Counted from the first letter of the stretch, positions 30,401 to 41,599 are shown. The stretch is DNA of 64,000 nucleotides from Pleodorina starrii (GCA_030267565.1 BRXU01000020.1:1241001-1305000), one strand, 5' to 3'. Made by a program: numbers and translations. The notes: generated by a model not told the origin, from the sequence alone.

Positions 30401-32730
30401 GCCGTCAACACTTGTACCGAATAAGATCCACTATATTTTTTCCCTCGCCGTTGCAGTGAAAGGACATTATTAATAATGTAACATCATTGCATGCCGTTTG
30501 CAGTGGGTGCCAAGCCCGCGGCCAAGGGCCCCAAGCCCGCTGCCGTCCACAAGAGCCCCAAGCCCGCGACCAAGCACCCGCTGCCCGCCAAGGGTTCCAA
30601 GTCTGGACGAGGCCGTTCCCTGTGTAAGTCGTTTTGGCCGTACAATGAAGTGTACGGCAACTTGCACGCACCCTGACACCCTGCGATGGAAGCGCTCAAG
30701 TTGCTTCTCGCATACAGGATCTCAACCACACACATAATACATACCGTACCAATTCACCTGTCTACCGGTAATTCAGGCGAAGCGCCATTTGCGCTCCCAC
30801 ACACACACACACAAATACATTAGTGTATACCTATATATATATACACTTTACGTACCGGAACGTTGCCGTTCATCATTACCGTTTCCATCACGAGGCACGC
30901 CGGTACCGCCTGGTGCCCTACATCGCTGCCGTACTGCCGTACGGATCTTGAGCTGCCTCTTGGTCGCCTCGCTCGCCACCAGTTCCTTCCTTATCTATTG
31001 CTCATCAGCGGCAAATCATCAAGAACATTTGTCTGTATGTGAGAGGTACCTGCGAAGTGTCCTACGTAGTCAACGCTGCATGCACCCCGCGTCTCTATCC
31101 CACCTCTGACCCTGCAGTGGGCGCCTCTGCGGAGAGCCCCAAGCCGGCTGAGGTTCCCAAGAGCCCCAAGCCTGCGGACAGCCCCAAGCCGGCCGTGAGC
31201 CCCAAGCCCGCTGAGGTTCCCAAGAGCCCCAAGCCTGCGGAGAGCCCCAAGCCGGCCGTGAGCCCCAAGCCCGCTGAGGTTCCCAAGAGCCCCAAGCCTG
31301 CGGAGAGCCCCAAGCCGGCCGTGAGCCCCAAGCCCGCTGAGGTTCCCAAGAGCCCCAAGCCTGCGGAGAGCCCCAAGCCGGCCGTGAGCCCCAAGCCCGC
31401 TGAGGTTCCCAAGAGCCCCAAGCCTGCGGAGAGTCCCAAGCCGGCCGTGAGCCCCAAGCCCGCTGAGGTTCCCAAGAGCCCCAAGCCTGCGGAGAGCCCC
31501 AAGCCGGCCGTGAGCCCCAAGCCCGCTGAGGTTCCCAAGAGCCCCAAGCCTGCGGAGAGCCCCAAGCCGGCCGTGAGCCCCAAGCCCGCTGAGGTTCCCA
31601 AGAGCCCCAAGCCTGCGGAGAGTCCCAAGCCGGCCGTGAGCCCCAAGCCCGCTGAGGTTCCCAAGAGCCCCAAGCCTGCGGAGAGCCCCAAGCCGGCCGT
31701 GAGCCCCAAGCCCGCTGAGGTTCCCAAGAGCCCCAAGCCTGCGGAGAGCCCCAAGCCGGCCGTGAGCCCCATGCCCGCTGAGGTTCCCAAGAGCCCCAAG
31801 CCTGCGGAGAGCCCCAAGCCGGCCGTGAGCCCCATGCCCGCCACCACGTCTGTCCGTTCTCTGCGTGAGTGGTTCGCTTAACCCTTACCTGATTGTCTGA
31901 TGATGTGGCCAACACTCCTCAAACCCCGCCTTTGTATGCCAACAACCGAGCTGCGCTTGAGGCTTGATGAGGCTTGAGGCTTTGGAGGCGGGGTCTAGCA
32001 TCTAGCGTCTAGCGTCTGCAAACGGCGGCGGCAAACAGGTCTTTGCATGTATGTGTATTTGCTTGTTCCCGCGTGCACCTATGAGAAGTAGTGCTCGCGA
32101 CGTGCCATCAACAAAACCGTATATATCGATGCATCCCGCCTCTCGCACCTCATCCGTCCCTTACAGTGGGCGCCAAGCCCGCGGCCAAGAGCCCCAAGCC
32201 CGCTGCGGTCCACAAGAGCCCCAAGCCCGCGACCAAGCACCCGCTGCCCGCCAAGGGTCCCAGATCTGGACGAGGCCGTTCCCTGTGTAAGTCGGCTAGC
32301 GTGGCACGGTCGATTGGTGTCATGCCAACAGCACGTATGTGCTCACACATCATGTCACATCTCGACCCCGTCTCCACACACACCGGTCCTTACATACACA
32401 CCGAATGATTAGTTGGATATCAGCCCGCCCTGCATGCTGCACGAGCCGTTGTCGACCGCCGTCTCGCCGTTGCATCCCGCCCAGCTGTGGAATACGCGCG
32501 CACGCACGCCACGCACGCACGCCACACAGTCACACACAGTCACACACAGTCACACACAGTCACACACGCACACACGCACGCACGCATAGTAACGCTTTAT
32601 TTCAAGAGCTTGTATGTGTGTGATGCTCCGTTGCCCCCCCCCCCCCCGATGACGCGTGACTCTTATTTCATGTTCACCCCCGCCCACCCCACCCCATGCA
32701 TTTCCTTACGCCCCCCTTGCTTACGCAGAA
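27454..32730 (+). CDS. SPK-A: secreted Ser-Pro-Lys/Glu-rich modular protein, nine exons
   Basis: Exons: 27454-27514, 27781-27927, 29055-29207, 29678-29761, 30015-30284, 30504-30623, 31118-31864, 32167-32286, then 32729 onwards, whose first two bases complete the stop codon. Exon 1 codes a signal peptide (MSNKMTFIFIIVAALCIAGS). Every intron is phase 1, and internal exons are 147, 153, 84, 270, 120, 747 and 120 nt, all multiples of three. Each cassette exon starts with TG (C or T + TG = Leu), often followed by GASKH-like residues, carries SPKPA/SPEPA/SPQPA repeats and mostly ends (K)SGRSL. Total 567 residues. The composition is that of volvocine hydroxyproline-rich wall or matrix glycoproteins, so secretion and Pro hydroxylation/O-glycosylation are expected. 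No globular domain is visible. Candidate TATA at 27311; L1-type LINE 624 bp upstream. Confidence 0.75.
28314..28823. mobile_element. MITE-like element in SPK-A intron 2
   Basis: About 510 bp of AT-rich sequence with near-perfect terminal inverted repeats: ACCGTACTGACGCTTATG at the left, and the complement of ACCGTACTGACGCTAATG at the right, continuing TTTTTA at both ends. It is flanked by ACAT on both sides (28310-28313, 28824-28827). The paralogous SPK-B and SPK-D introns lack it and read straight through ACACATGCATTCGATCC. It contains many TTTTTAG words and no transposase. Confidence 0.75.
30045..30255 (+). repeat. 21-bp tandem repeat in SPK-A exon 5
   Basis: About ten units coding SPQPAAK or SPQPSAK. 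The array stays in frame, so it changes only repeat number in the protein. Confidence 0.9.
31142..31840 (+). repeat. 63-bp tandem repeat in SPK-A exon 7, eleven units
   Basis: Each unit codes 21 residues (AEVPKSPKPAESPKPAVSP plus KP or MP). Units are almost identical at DNA level, with scattered AGC/AGT, GAG/GAC and AAG/ATG differences. This exon supplies nearly half the protein. Confidence 0.95.
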
Positions 32731-33372
32731 TTTAGCACTGCCGCCATTGCTTTTTTTTGGAGAGCAAGCTTGCCAGATTGAAGCTGCGCTGCGTTGGATG
32801 TACCAACGTCGCTTATTATTACTCGATCAATTGATATGGATGCACGTACGGGAATTTCCGCAGACCTGAACCGCGATCCGATAGAGAGCTTGTGCCCTAT
32901 GCATTGTCTGTTGTGCTACGTAATTAAAAGTCGTCGGAATTAGTCGTTAGTTGGTCGTAGCAAAATGATAACGGCAGCTGTGAAGTATGCGGCCGGCCGC
33001 GCGCATTGATGCCGGTAGGTAGGCAGGTGGGTAGGTAGGTACGTAGCGGATAGATAGATGGACGCCGGCAGGACTACTCTGCTCGATGTTGGTTGCTTGT
33101 GTGGCTTGCTGCTGCTGATGGTTGTGTTTGTGTGTAGGGGCGGCCGGGATTGGTGGCCGGCTGACGACGACGACCAGCGCGCGGCGCGTCGTCGGTCTGC
33201 AATCTCTGCATACGGTAGTTGTCGCATCGCTCGCGTTGCTCGCGTTCGTTCATTTCTACTTATTATCCTCGGGCGGAGCAACACCTACGCACCCTCGTCC
33301 CGTCCATGCGTTTTCGAGCGAGCCCATCGAGGGCATTCAGGTGGCCGGCGGACACCTCTGCCCGCCGGCGGG
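32287..33372 (+). other. SPK-A last intron and 3' UTR region
   Basis: The last intron (32287-32728) carries CACACAGT and CACACGCA repeats and a C-run. From 32729 the sequence is clearly related to the region after SPK-B exon 7 (GGATGTACCAACGTCGC against GGATGTACCGACGTGGC; GTATGCGGCC in both), as expected of paralogous 3' UTRs. No other gene is apparent. Confidence 0.5.
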
Positions 33373-33537
33373 GTTGGGGTGGTTACACGTTCCGTGTTAA
33401 GGGCGGGGGTGTTAAGGGGGCCGGGGGGGGGAAGAGGCCCCATTGGCGGTTCATTTGTTGGAGGAGGTGAAGTTGGAAGTGGTGGCGGGCGGTGGATTCC
33501 GACTGCCTTGACGGGACTCGACCGACTGACTGACTGT
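33373..33537 (+). mobile_element. Short dispersed repeat with GACT-rich tail, copy 2
   Basis: Matches 15978-16195 from GGTGGTTACACGTTCC through GAGGCCCCATTGGCGGTTCA to a GACTGACTGACTG tail. Located downstream of SPK-A. Confidence 0.6.
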
Positions 33538-33797
33538 CTAGAACACGAGCGTAGGACTTGGTGCGAAATCGACATGGACATGGAACCGACTGCAGGGGGG
33601 GAGGGGGGCCGAAGCGCTGTGGTAAGGCGTGGGGGTGGAGGGGGTTTCGGGGGTGGAAGTGATGGCGGCGAGGAGGTGGTTAGAGCAGCGGGGTGGAACG
33701 GCGTTGTTGCTTGTTGGGGGCTCGTTTCGAGTGCGCAAGAAGTACTGTGTGTGTGTGTTGGGGGAGGGCGCTCACTTGTGTGGTTGTTTCTCTTTGT

Positions 33798-33802
33798 TTG
33801 TA
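33798..33802 (+). terminator. TGTAA poly-A motif, possible end of SPK-A
   Basis: TGTAA within TTTGTTTGTAAAG, about 1.07 kb after the predicted stop. It is a plausible but unproven signal. Confidence 0.3.
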
Positions 33803-33817
33803 AAGTTAAGAAAACGT

Positions 33818-34310
33818 AGAATGGCTTTTCGAAAGTCTTCTTTACCTGTCTTCTTTACCTGTCTTATATAGAATGGCTTTTCGAAAGTCTTCTTTACATG
33901 ATGATAATGATGATGATCTTGGTCGTGTGGCCCCTACCAAACGGAACCAGCTCACAAGCGGGGAGGCGGGACGACAGCCTGCTTCCTCTCTCTTCCGCTC
34001 TCCCCAGCCACCTTCTCTGTTCCTGTTTCTGTCTCTGTCTCTGCCATCCTACCGTATCACACAGCACGGCACGCCACGGCACGGCACAGCCACGTCCGCA
34101 GCGCACCACTAGAGCAACACGTTGGAGACTTGGGGTGCGTTACAAGAGATCGCATCAGCAGCATCAGATTACACGATCACATCCTCAGGGCACATATGGA
34201 AATGGGCCCTGGCTCTTTACTTTGCAACTGGGCCCTGGCTCTTGACTGCCCCTGACTTTAGGGAATGGGGTCTGGCTCTTTACATTGGAACTGGGCCCTG
34301 GCTGTTCACA
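33818..34310. other. Spacer with small tandem duplications, no gene seen
   Basis: A ~52-bp offset duplication containing GAATGGCTTTTCGAAAGTCT occurs at 33818 and 33870. A degenerate minisatellite (GGGCCCTGGCTCTTTAC units) covers 34204-34305. The SPK-type 5' flank begins immediately after it. Confidence 0.6.
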
Positions 34311-35545
34311 TTTCGGGCCTCAGCTGGCGGGGTTTGAGAAGCAGGTGAGGAGACGAGGGGGTTTGGAGGAGAAGTGCGTTGCTGCGCGGCGACCAGCACG
34401 GATGAAAGCTGCGTGGGAAGGCGGCAGCGATCGCGTCCCTACACGACATGACCCGTGATCGCAGTCCACAATCGCGGTATCATCGTTGAATTATCTGTTT
34501 AAGCTAACGGTTTGTTATTATTTCTTGATTGGCAGTCGGCGAGCTGTTTTGCGTCGTTTGGGGTCGCCAGCAGGTCCAATGGCATCGCTGATCTGGTTGT
34601 CCTGCCTGAGTGCATGGCGGCGCTGCGGACTTTACGAATGTGTATCGAGACTCTCAGTATTTCAGGCAGCCGGCTTACTCGCATGGGTCCTCATTGGTCG
34701 CGGGCTGTTGGTTCACGGAACAGCATCAAGCTTGGGCACATCTGCAAACCTAACCTGGTCTGATAAAGGACGCAGGTCCGGTTGTATAGTGCCTTAGTTA
34801 TGTAATCCTGTAAGCATGCGAACTGTGACCGCGTTTGTGGACACATGTTATGGAACGCCGAGGAATGCTGGGGATGCTAGTGGGTTGGGCACAACGTTCA
34901 GCAAAGTCACTGAAGTAACCCACAAACTATTATTGAAAATGTTTCGGCCAGATATTGCAGCATGAGCACGGGCGCCGTGTTATCTATAAGGGCGTTATCT
35001 ATGCGCGCGGACGCCTCGCGTCTCAAGATACCGGTACCGGTAGGAAAGCAAAAACTACATCGCACATATTCCGGAAACCATATTTTATTTTATGGATTTT
35101 TTTAATTGCTACTAATTAAAGTTTGACAGTAATACATTAACGCTTGTAATGGCGCAATGCACGGGAGCATAAGTAAAGACGATTCCGAGAAACAGTAGCG
35201 GCTGCGTCGCCGCTGTGGATTCAACTATAAAATAATCGTAATAAAGTAGATGATTTTCTGAAACTGACGCTGCACAGAAACCGCCCGACGGGGTCACTTT
35301 TTCTGTTGCGGACCTACCTTCGTGACGGTTGGCGTCAATACCGTACATCTACGAAAGGAGTCTACGAAAAGCCTCCTTATAAGCACTGCATTTCCCATTC
35401 ATCCACACTGGCTGTAATCTTCGACAGTGTCTTAGGCTTCTTAGCTTGCACTTCTGGGCCATAATTTTGCCAGGATCTACTGTCAGGACACGTTTCACGA
35501 AAACCCAGGGTACTCAGGGTGCTCGGGGCAGGCTAGTTAGCCAAA
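34309..35545 (+). promoter_or_regulatory. SPK-B 5' flanking region, conserved with SPK-D and SPK-A
   Basis: This region matches the SPK-D upstream sequence (54702-55402 continuing at 61376-61906) almost perfectly, and SPK-A more distantly. It is the uninterrupted form of the target into which LINEs inserted in SPK-A and SPK-D, so it serves as an internal empty-site control. It lacks the TATAAA seen in SPK-A. Confidence 0.75.
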
Positions 35546-38500
35546 ATGGCCAACAGAATGACGTTCATATTCTTAATCGTTGCGGCATTGTGCATCGCTG
35601 GATCAGGTCGGTGCCTTCCCGGCCGCCAGCTCACATTATTTGCCATGGCTTGCGACCCGCCTTGCGATGCGAGCTACACGCCGACTCTCGCCTATTAATA
35701 CCTCGCATCACACATGTTGTTTATCCTGTGATTAAAGATTCTATCGATGGCGATCGAACGTAGTTCCACCCCCCAAAAAAAGCAATCATGCCTGCTGGCG
35801 CCGCCGTTGCGACCGTTGCCGTAATAATAATCCTGATAAAGCTTTTGTATCCGCACATACGAATTTCTATTTATCCCGTCACAGGTGCTGAGGGCCCCGC
35901 CAAGGCCGGTCTAGCGCCAAAGCCCGCCCTCAGCCCCAAGCCTGCCCTCAGCCCCAAGCCCGCGCGCTCCCCTGAGCCCGCCGAAGTACCCGAAGGCCCC
36001 AAGCCCGCTTTGAGCCCCAAGCCCGCTTTGGCACCGAAGCGCGACAGCCGTTCACTCCGTAAGTTGGTCTATTTCGAAACGCCAAGAACGTCTGGGGACG
36101 GTGTCTTGCTCTCCATCCGGCATCCGCTGCCCCCCGCCCGCTGCCCTCAGCCGCCCTCAGCACCCGTCCGGACAATCCAACTACCCAGTCACGTGTCGCC
36201 TGCCACGATTGCGCGCCGCCGCCGGTGCCGTAGCTCCTCGCTCGCGTGCATGTCGTTTCCGTCCCTCCGACCCCCTACCTGTGCACACACGCCCGACTAC
36301 ATACATCCATGTAACACACACACACACACACACACATACACACACATGCATACAAACACATACACATGCATTCGATCCCCGCATTGGATGGAATCCCTGC
36401 ATTCGATCCCCGCCGCGCACCCGCCCGTGATGAACCCGTCGTCGGCGCCGTATCCCCGTCTATCTACCGGCATCCCTACCCGCTGCTCTGTGTGTATTGT
36501 ATTGCATTCTTCGTCTGGTTTCCCGCAGCTCCGAAACCCTAACAAGCCAGCCACTGATCCCACTCATTTCCTTTCCGTCCCCCGGCGGCCACTGCGGTTG
36601 CATTGGTTGCACTCCTCCTCCTGCCGTGCCGCGAGCAGTGGGCGCGACGACCAAGCACCTGGAGAGCCCGGAGCCCAGCCACGGCCCCGAGCCGGCCAAG
36701 AGCCCCAAGCCCGCTGAGAGCCCCGAGCCGGCCAGGAGCCCCAAGCCCGCTGAGGCGGCGGAGAGCCCCAAGCCCGCGGAGATGAGCCCCAAGCCCGCCA
36801 GGGGTTCCAAGTCTGGCTAGCTTGGCAGAAGGCGAGCTGGTGTATGTGCCAGACCTGCATGGTATGCAACTCATCACGTGACGTCCCCTATCGATCTGCC
36901 CTACTTGCTTGGTTACTTCCGGTGATGATGATTTATATGGCCGTCTTCCGTCCAAATCCGATCAAAACAGTTGCCAGCAGTTGCTAGTAGTTGCTAGATA
37001 GCCGACATGCTCACAGCAACAGCACCCTCCCCGCCCCTCACCCGCCCCTCATCACCCGCCCCTCGCCCTCCCTTGCAGTGGGCGCATCGAAGCATGCGAA
37101 GAGCCCCGAGCCGGCCAAGAGCCCCAAGCCCGCTGAGAGCCCCGAGCCGGCAAAGAGTCCGAGGCCCGCCAAGGACGCCAAGTCCGGCCGTTCGCTGCGT
37201 GAGTTGGGCTCCGTCTCTCGAAGGGTGTACCGTATATGGGAGAAATTTATAGAAACCGATGGATGCGCATAATAGGCCTGTGCGTGGGTGGGTGGGGGCT
37301 GCGGGGCGGTGGCAGCAAATGCGTGGTGCTGGCAGTGATGTCGAGCCGATCGAGCCGACAACCAATTTTACCGAATAACGTCCCGAACCATTCTTCCTTC
37401 CCTCGCTGTTGCCGTTGGTTATCTAGCAAACAATAACACCATTGCATTTCGTACCGTTGCAGTGTCCAAGGCTGCGAAGAGCCCCAAGCCCGCTGAGGCG
37501 ATGAGCCCCAAGCCCGCTGAGGCTGCTGAGAGCCCCAAGCCCGCGGCGAGCCCCAAGCCCGCCAGGGGTTCCAAGTCTGGCGGCCGCTCCCTGTGTGAGT
37601 GGCTTTGCGCAGTATTGAAGCATAGGGTCGCAACTTGCTTACGCCCTGGCGTCCTGCGACGGAAACGCTGAAGCAAGTTGTCATTCGCGCATATATAGGA
37701 TCGATCTACGGTATCTACTTAAACACCGCCTAATACCATTACAATATTCAGGCGAAGCCACATATGTGTGTGTGTGTGTGTGTGTGTGTGTTTGTTACAT
37801 GCATGGTTGGGGGTGCGTGCCCCTCATGAACAAAAAACCCATACGAGCCGAGGGCCCAAGGGAACTAAAACGCCTAAAAGCACGACAGTAGAAAACCGCC
37901 CATGCAGGAGAAGGGGATACTAGCGGCCAAAGGGGACCATTGAGTGCTCACCCATACAACGATTGATGATGTTGACGTGAACCGTACGTCCGTACGTCAT
38001 TGTGGGCCTCGCTCCTTGCCCGTCTCACCCGCCCGCCTGCCCCTCATCACCCGCCCCTCGCCCTCCCTTGCAGTGGGCGCATCGAAGCATGTGGAGAGCC
38101 CCGAGCCGGCCAAGAGCCCCAAGCCGGCTGAGGTCCCTAAAAGCCCGAAGCCCGCTGAGAGCCCGGAGCCGGCCAAGAGCCCGAGGCCCGCCAAGGACGC
38201 CAAGTCCGGCCGTTCGCTCCGTGAGTTGATTGGGCTCCGTCTCGCGATGGGTGTACCGTATATGGGAGAAATTTATAGAAACCGATGGATGCGCATAATA
38301 GGCCTGTGTGTTTGTGTGTGGGGGTGGGGGGGAGGGTGGGCTGCCAATGCGTGGTGCTGGCAGTGATGCCGGGGCGTCAACCAACTCTACCGATAGATTA
38401 AAGTCCCCCATTCTTCCTTCCCTCGCCGCCGTTGCAGTGAAGCATTAATACCGTAATAACAGTCACACCATTGCATTGCATACCGTTGCAGTGTCCAAGG

Positions 38501-39542
38501 CTGCGAGGAGCCCCAAGCCCGCGGAGGCGATGAGCCCCAAGCCCGCTGAGGCTGCTGAGAGCCCCAAGCCCGCGGCGAGCCCCAAGCCCGCCAGGGGTCC
38601 CAAGTCTGGCGGCCGCTCCCTGTGTGAGTGCTTGGCGGGCGGGGTTCCGTCGGTCGGTGTTATGCCAACAGCACATACATACATACATACATACATACAT
38701 ACATACATACATACATACATACATACATACATACATACATACATACATACATACATACATACATACATACATACATACATACATACATACATACATACAT
38801 ACATACATACATACATACATACATACATACATACATACATACATACATACATACATACATACATACATACATACATACATACATACATACATACATACAT
38901 ACATACATACATACATACATACATACATACATACATACATACATACATACATACATACATACATACATACATACATACATACATACATACATACATACAT
39001 ACATACATACATACATACATACATACATACATACATACATACATACATACATACATACATACATACATACATACATACATACATACATACATACATACAT
39101 ACATACATACATACATACATACATACATACATACATACATACATACATACATACATACATACATACATACATACATACATACATACATACATACATACAT
39201 ACATACATACGTGCGTGTTCGTGCATCATCTATCACATCTATCTCCAGTTCTCCACGCTCCACACATACATACATACATACCGATACATGGACACACGAC
39301 ACACTGCTGCACGCATGTTTATTATATATTGAGATATCAGCTCTGCTGCTGCACGATCAGGCACGATCGAGCCGCTGCTGACACACGACGACCACACCAC
39401 CCCGCCCAGCTTTATCCGATTTGTAAGCTTCTGTCCTTCTTTGATGCCGCCCCCCCGGTCGCGTACGCGACTCTACCGTATTTCATTTCCCCCACACCAT
39501 ACCCCATGCATTTATCTATATGTACGGCCCCCTTATGCAGAA
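35546..39542 (+). CDS. SPK-B: SPK-A paralogue with a lost splice donor in exon 3
   Basis: Exons: 35546-35606 (signal peptide, MANRMTFIFLIVAALCIAGS), 35885-36058, 36639-36820, 37079-37198, 37463-37594, 38074-38220, 38492-38623, and a terminal exon from 39541 giving TAA across the junction. Introns are phase 1. Exon 3 has lost 23 bp, including SGRSL codons and the GTAAGT donor, relative to SPK-A, and now ends in-frame at TAG (36818-36820). If exon 3 is used the product is 138 residues; if it is skipped, symmetry restores a 255-residue protein. Later cassettes are open and have good splice sites (GTGAGT donors; TTGCAG or TTGCAGTG acceptors). Either a short form, a skipped form or a decaying gene is possible. 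Confidence 0.6.
37768..37945 (-). mobile_element. 3' end of the (CA)n-tailed LINE family, copy 2, in SPK-B intron 5
   Basis: Inverted relative to the gene. On the minus strand it reads AATGGTCCCCTTTGGCCGCT (end of an RT reading frame, AMVPFGR stop), then CTGTCGTGCTTTTAGGCG, CCCTTGGGCCCTCGGCTCGT and CATGTAACA, ending in CA repeats. Closely related to 16786-16973 and 41940-42010. Confidence 0.7.
38673..39210. repeat. (ACAT)n microsatellite, about 134 units, in the SPK-B last intron
   Basis: 538 bp of perfect tetranucleotide repeat inside the intron between the last cassette and the terminal exon. The corresponding SPK-A intron has only GCACGTATGTGCTC at this point. ORFs reading YIHT or MYVC here are artefacts. 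Confidence 0.98.
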
Positions 39543-40777
39543 TGCATGGAGCTATGGATGGATGGAGTACGTGCCGCCATTCCGCGCGATTACGTACGGA
39601 GAGCGCGCGAGCTGTGTGCCGGAAGCTACACGCGCGCACTGGATGTACCGACGTGGCTGGCGTAATATTATTAATATGGATGGATGGACGGAATTTGCGC
39701 CTCGCTCACGCAGCCCAGATGAACCGCGCGAGATCGATCCGACAGATAGCGTCGGCCCTCGCTCGCTATTCATCGTCTTTTGTTTGTGCTACGTAACGAA
39801 AAAACTTTATTTGGAATCAGTCGGTAGCTAGCTGGCTGGCCGGCGGAGTTGCATGATGATAATGGCATGGCACGGCAGCTGTAAAGTATGCGGCCGCGCG
39901 CATTAATATCGGTAGCGATTAGGTAGCGGATGGACGCAGGACTACTCTTTCTGTAGCTTGCTTGCTGATGGCTGGACAGGGCGGTTATTATTATTTGTTC
40001 TCCAGGTTGGGTTGGTTGGTTGGATGGTTGGTTGGTTGCCAGAATGGAGATGGGTGCGCTCTTATTAAGAGAGGCCTAGAGAGGTGACCAATACACGCTG
40101 GGACCGTCAGCTTGCGGCGTTAGTTTGTGCGTGTGTGTATATGTGAGTAGGTGCGCCTACTCGATTACTGCTGGTGTGGATGGATACATGGATTGGTGGC
40201 TGAACTGTAAGAAATAAATAACGTTGGTCATCATTATTGCGGGTTCCGGTGGGCTCCAGACAGAACTGGAAGTAATAGTGCGTCGGTCATCTGCCGTACA
40301 TGACCGCTAATAGTAATTGTCAGGAGAACGCCCTGCAGGGTCCACTATCGTACGTAGTCAGCCTAGCTATACATTATTTCCAATATTAAGTAGCTGTTAT
40401 CCAGCTCCTCTGTAATTAATTTGTTACAATATTATTATTATTATGTATACGCCTTAGATGCATGCAGCAGTCGATCGCAAACGAAAGCCGGAACGAGTTG
40501 GCGGACGGGCGACACAGGCGACGGATGGACGGACGGACGGGCGACACGAGCGACGCCGAACGAAGGAACGAGCGTGTGTGGCCGGCAGCAGAGAACAGCT
40601 TTATTTCGCCCGCAGCCGCCCGCCCATCCATCCGAAGTAAGGTTTGTATGCTTGAAGCTTGTTTGCGGGACGATGCAGTACGTAAATAAAGCTCCAGATA
40701 CGGTCATTGCCATGCGGCAGATAGAAGTGGGGGCGGCGAGGCGGGCAAGCCCGCCCACGGGCGCCTGTTGATTGGTG
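39543..40777 (+). other. SPK-B 3' region, no further gene seen
   Basis: Continues homology to the SPK-A 3' region to about 39970. Then ordinary sequence with GGTTGGTT and GGACGGAC repeats and short ORFs without domains. Confidence 0.5.
40208..40212 (+). terminator. TGTAA poly-A motif, possible end of SPK-B
   Basis: TGTAA in GAACTGTAAGAAATAAATAA, about 670 bp after the predicted stop codon. The A-rich context after it is typical of a cleavage region. Confidence 0.35.
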
Positions 40778-41450
40778 ACGGGTGCTTGTTACACTGTGGG
40801 CGACGCGCGCGCCCTGTGAAAGAACGAGCACCGAGGGCGGTCCCTGCTGGCCGGGCCGAAACACAACCGACGCAGGGGCGGGCGGGCGGGCGGGCGGCTA
40901 TGACCGTCTGTCCCGCGCGCGCGCACCTCACTCCCTCACTCACGCCAGCCCCCTCCACGGCCCCTGATGACTAACCAACTCAGCGATGCAAGCCGCGCAG
41001 AGGACTGCACGCCGCGCTAAGCGCGAGCCGCGCGAGAGGCGCCACACACCTCCGTCAGTCCCTACGTATCTCCTAACAAAACCACCTCTCACCACCACAC
41101 CTGGCTCGCCTACGTACTCGCACGCTCTCGTTCGCGGCTCTATCTGGAATGCATGAAGAACGCTATACGTACAGAACAAGGAATGCCTAGATGGATGGAT
41201 GGACAAACCAAACGACAGGGAGCTCAGCCACATACACGCACACTAAAAAGACGAGGCACGGGAGGGCCTACATACGATACCCAAGCCAGACACGGCCCCG
41301 CACAAAAGAGAGCGAGCTACGGCAGGTGCCTCAGGGCTGAGCTCCTACGTAGCCGATCGATCGAGGACACCCTCGTCCCGGGCCGTTTTCTTGTACCCTA
41401 CCCATGCAGCAGCAGCCGGCAAAGCCAGAGCTAGCGGCACAGAGGGGGAC
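40778..41450 (-). mobile_element. Solo 3' UTR of the L1-type LINE family
   Basis: Matches 18547 to about 19230 (for example TTACACTGTGGGCGA, then CCTCACTCCCTCACTC, then CCAACTCAGCG and CGCGAGAGGCG) with substantial divergence. It begins at the same ACGGGTG terminus. No ORF2 sequence follows, so it is a severely 5'-truncated older insertion in the same orientation as the intact element. Confidence 0.75.
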
Positions 41451-41599
41451 GGACTACGGGCCTCATATCAGACCGCCACACCACTACGTACTTCAACCAA
41501 GTAAGGTGTAGCTACGTACAGCAGCGGTGCGCTGAACACACAGCCGCACGCCGGTCCCCTGAAGGCCAGCTGCTGCTCGATTGCCTAACGAACACACAC

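Noticed and set aside
30015..31864. CRISPR-like array or satellite
   Set aside because: The repeats are in-frame protein-coding units without unique spacers.
31070..31915. Long minus-strand ORFs (GLGLLAGSGLSA and WGSRPAWGSPQ type) antisense to SPK exons, also at 50452-53452
   Set aside because: They are mirror readings of the SPKPA-coding repeats; the plus strand has the signal peptides, splice sites and frame symmetry.
34486..34797. Repeated 103-codon ORF (MNYLFKLTVCYYFLIGS), also at 54879 and 60828
   Set aside because: Recurs only because the SPK upstream region is duplicated; it is disrupted in the SPK-A flank, and no coding signature was seen.
38463..39302. ORFs reading MYVC or YIHT repeats
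   Set aside because: Pure translation of the (ACAT)n microsatellite.
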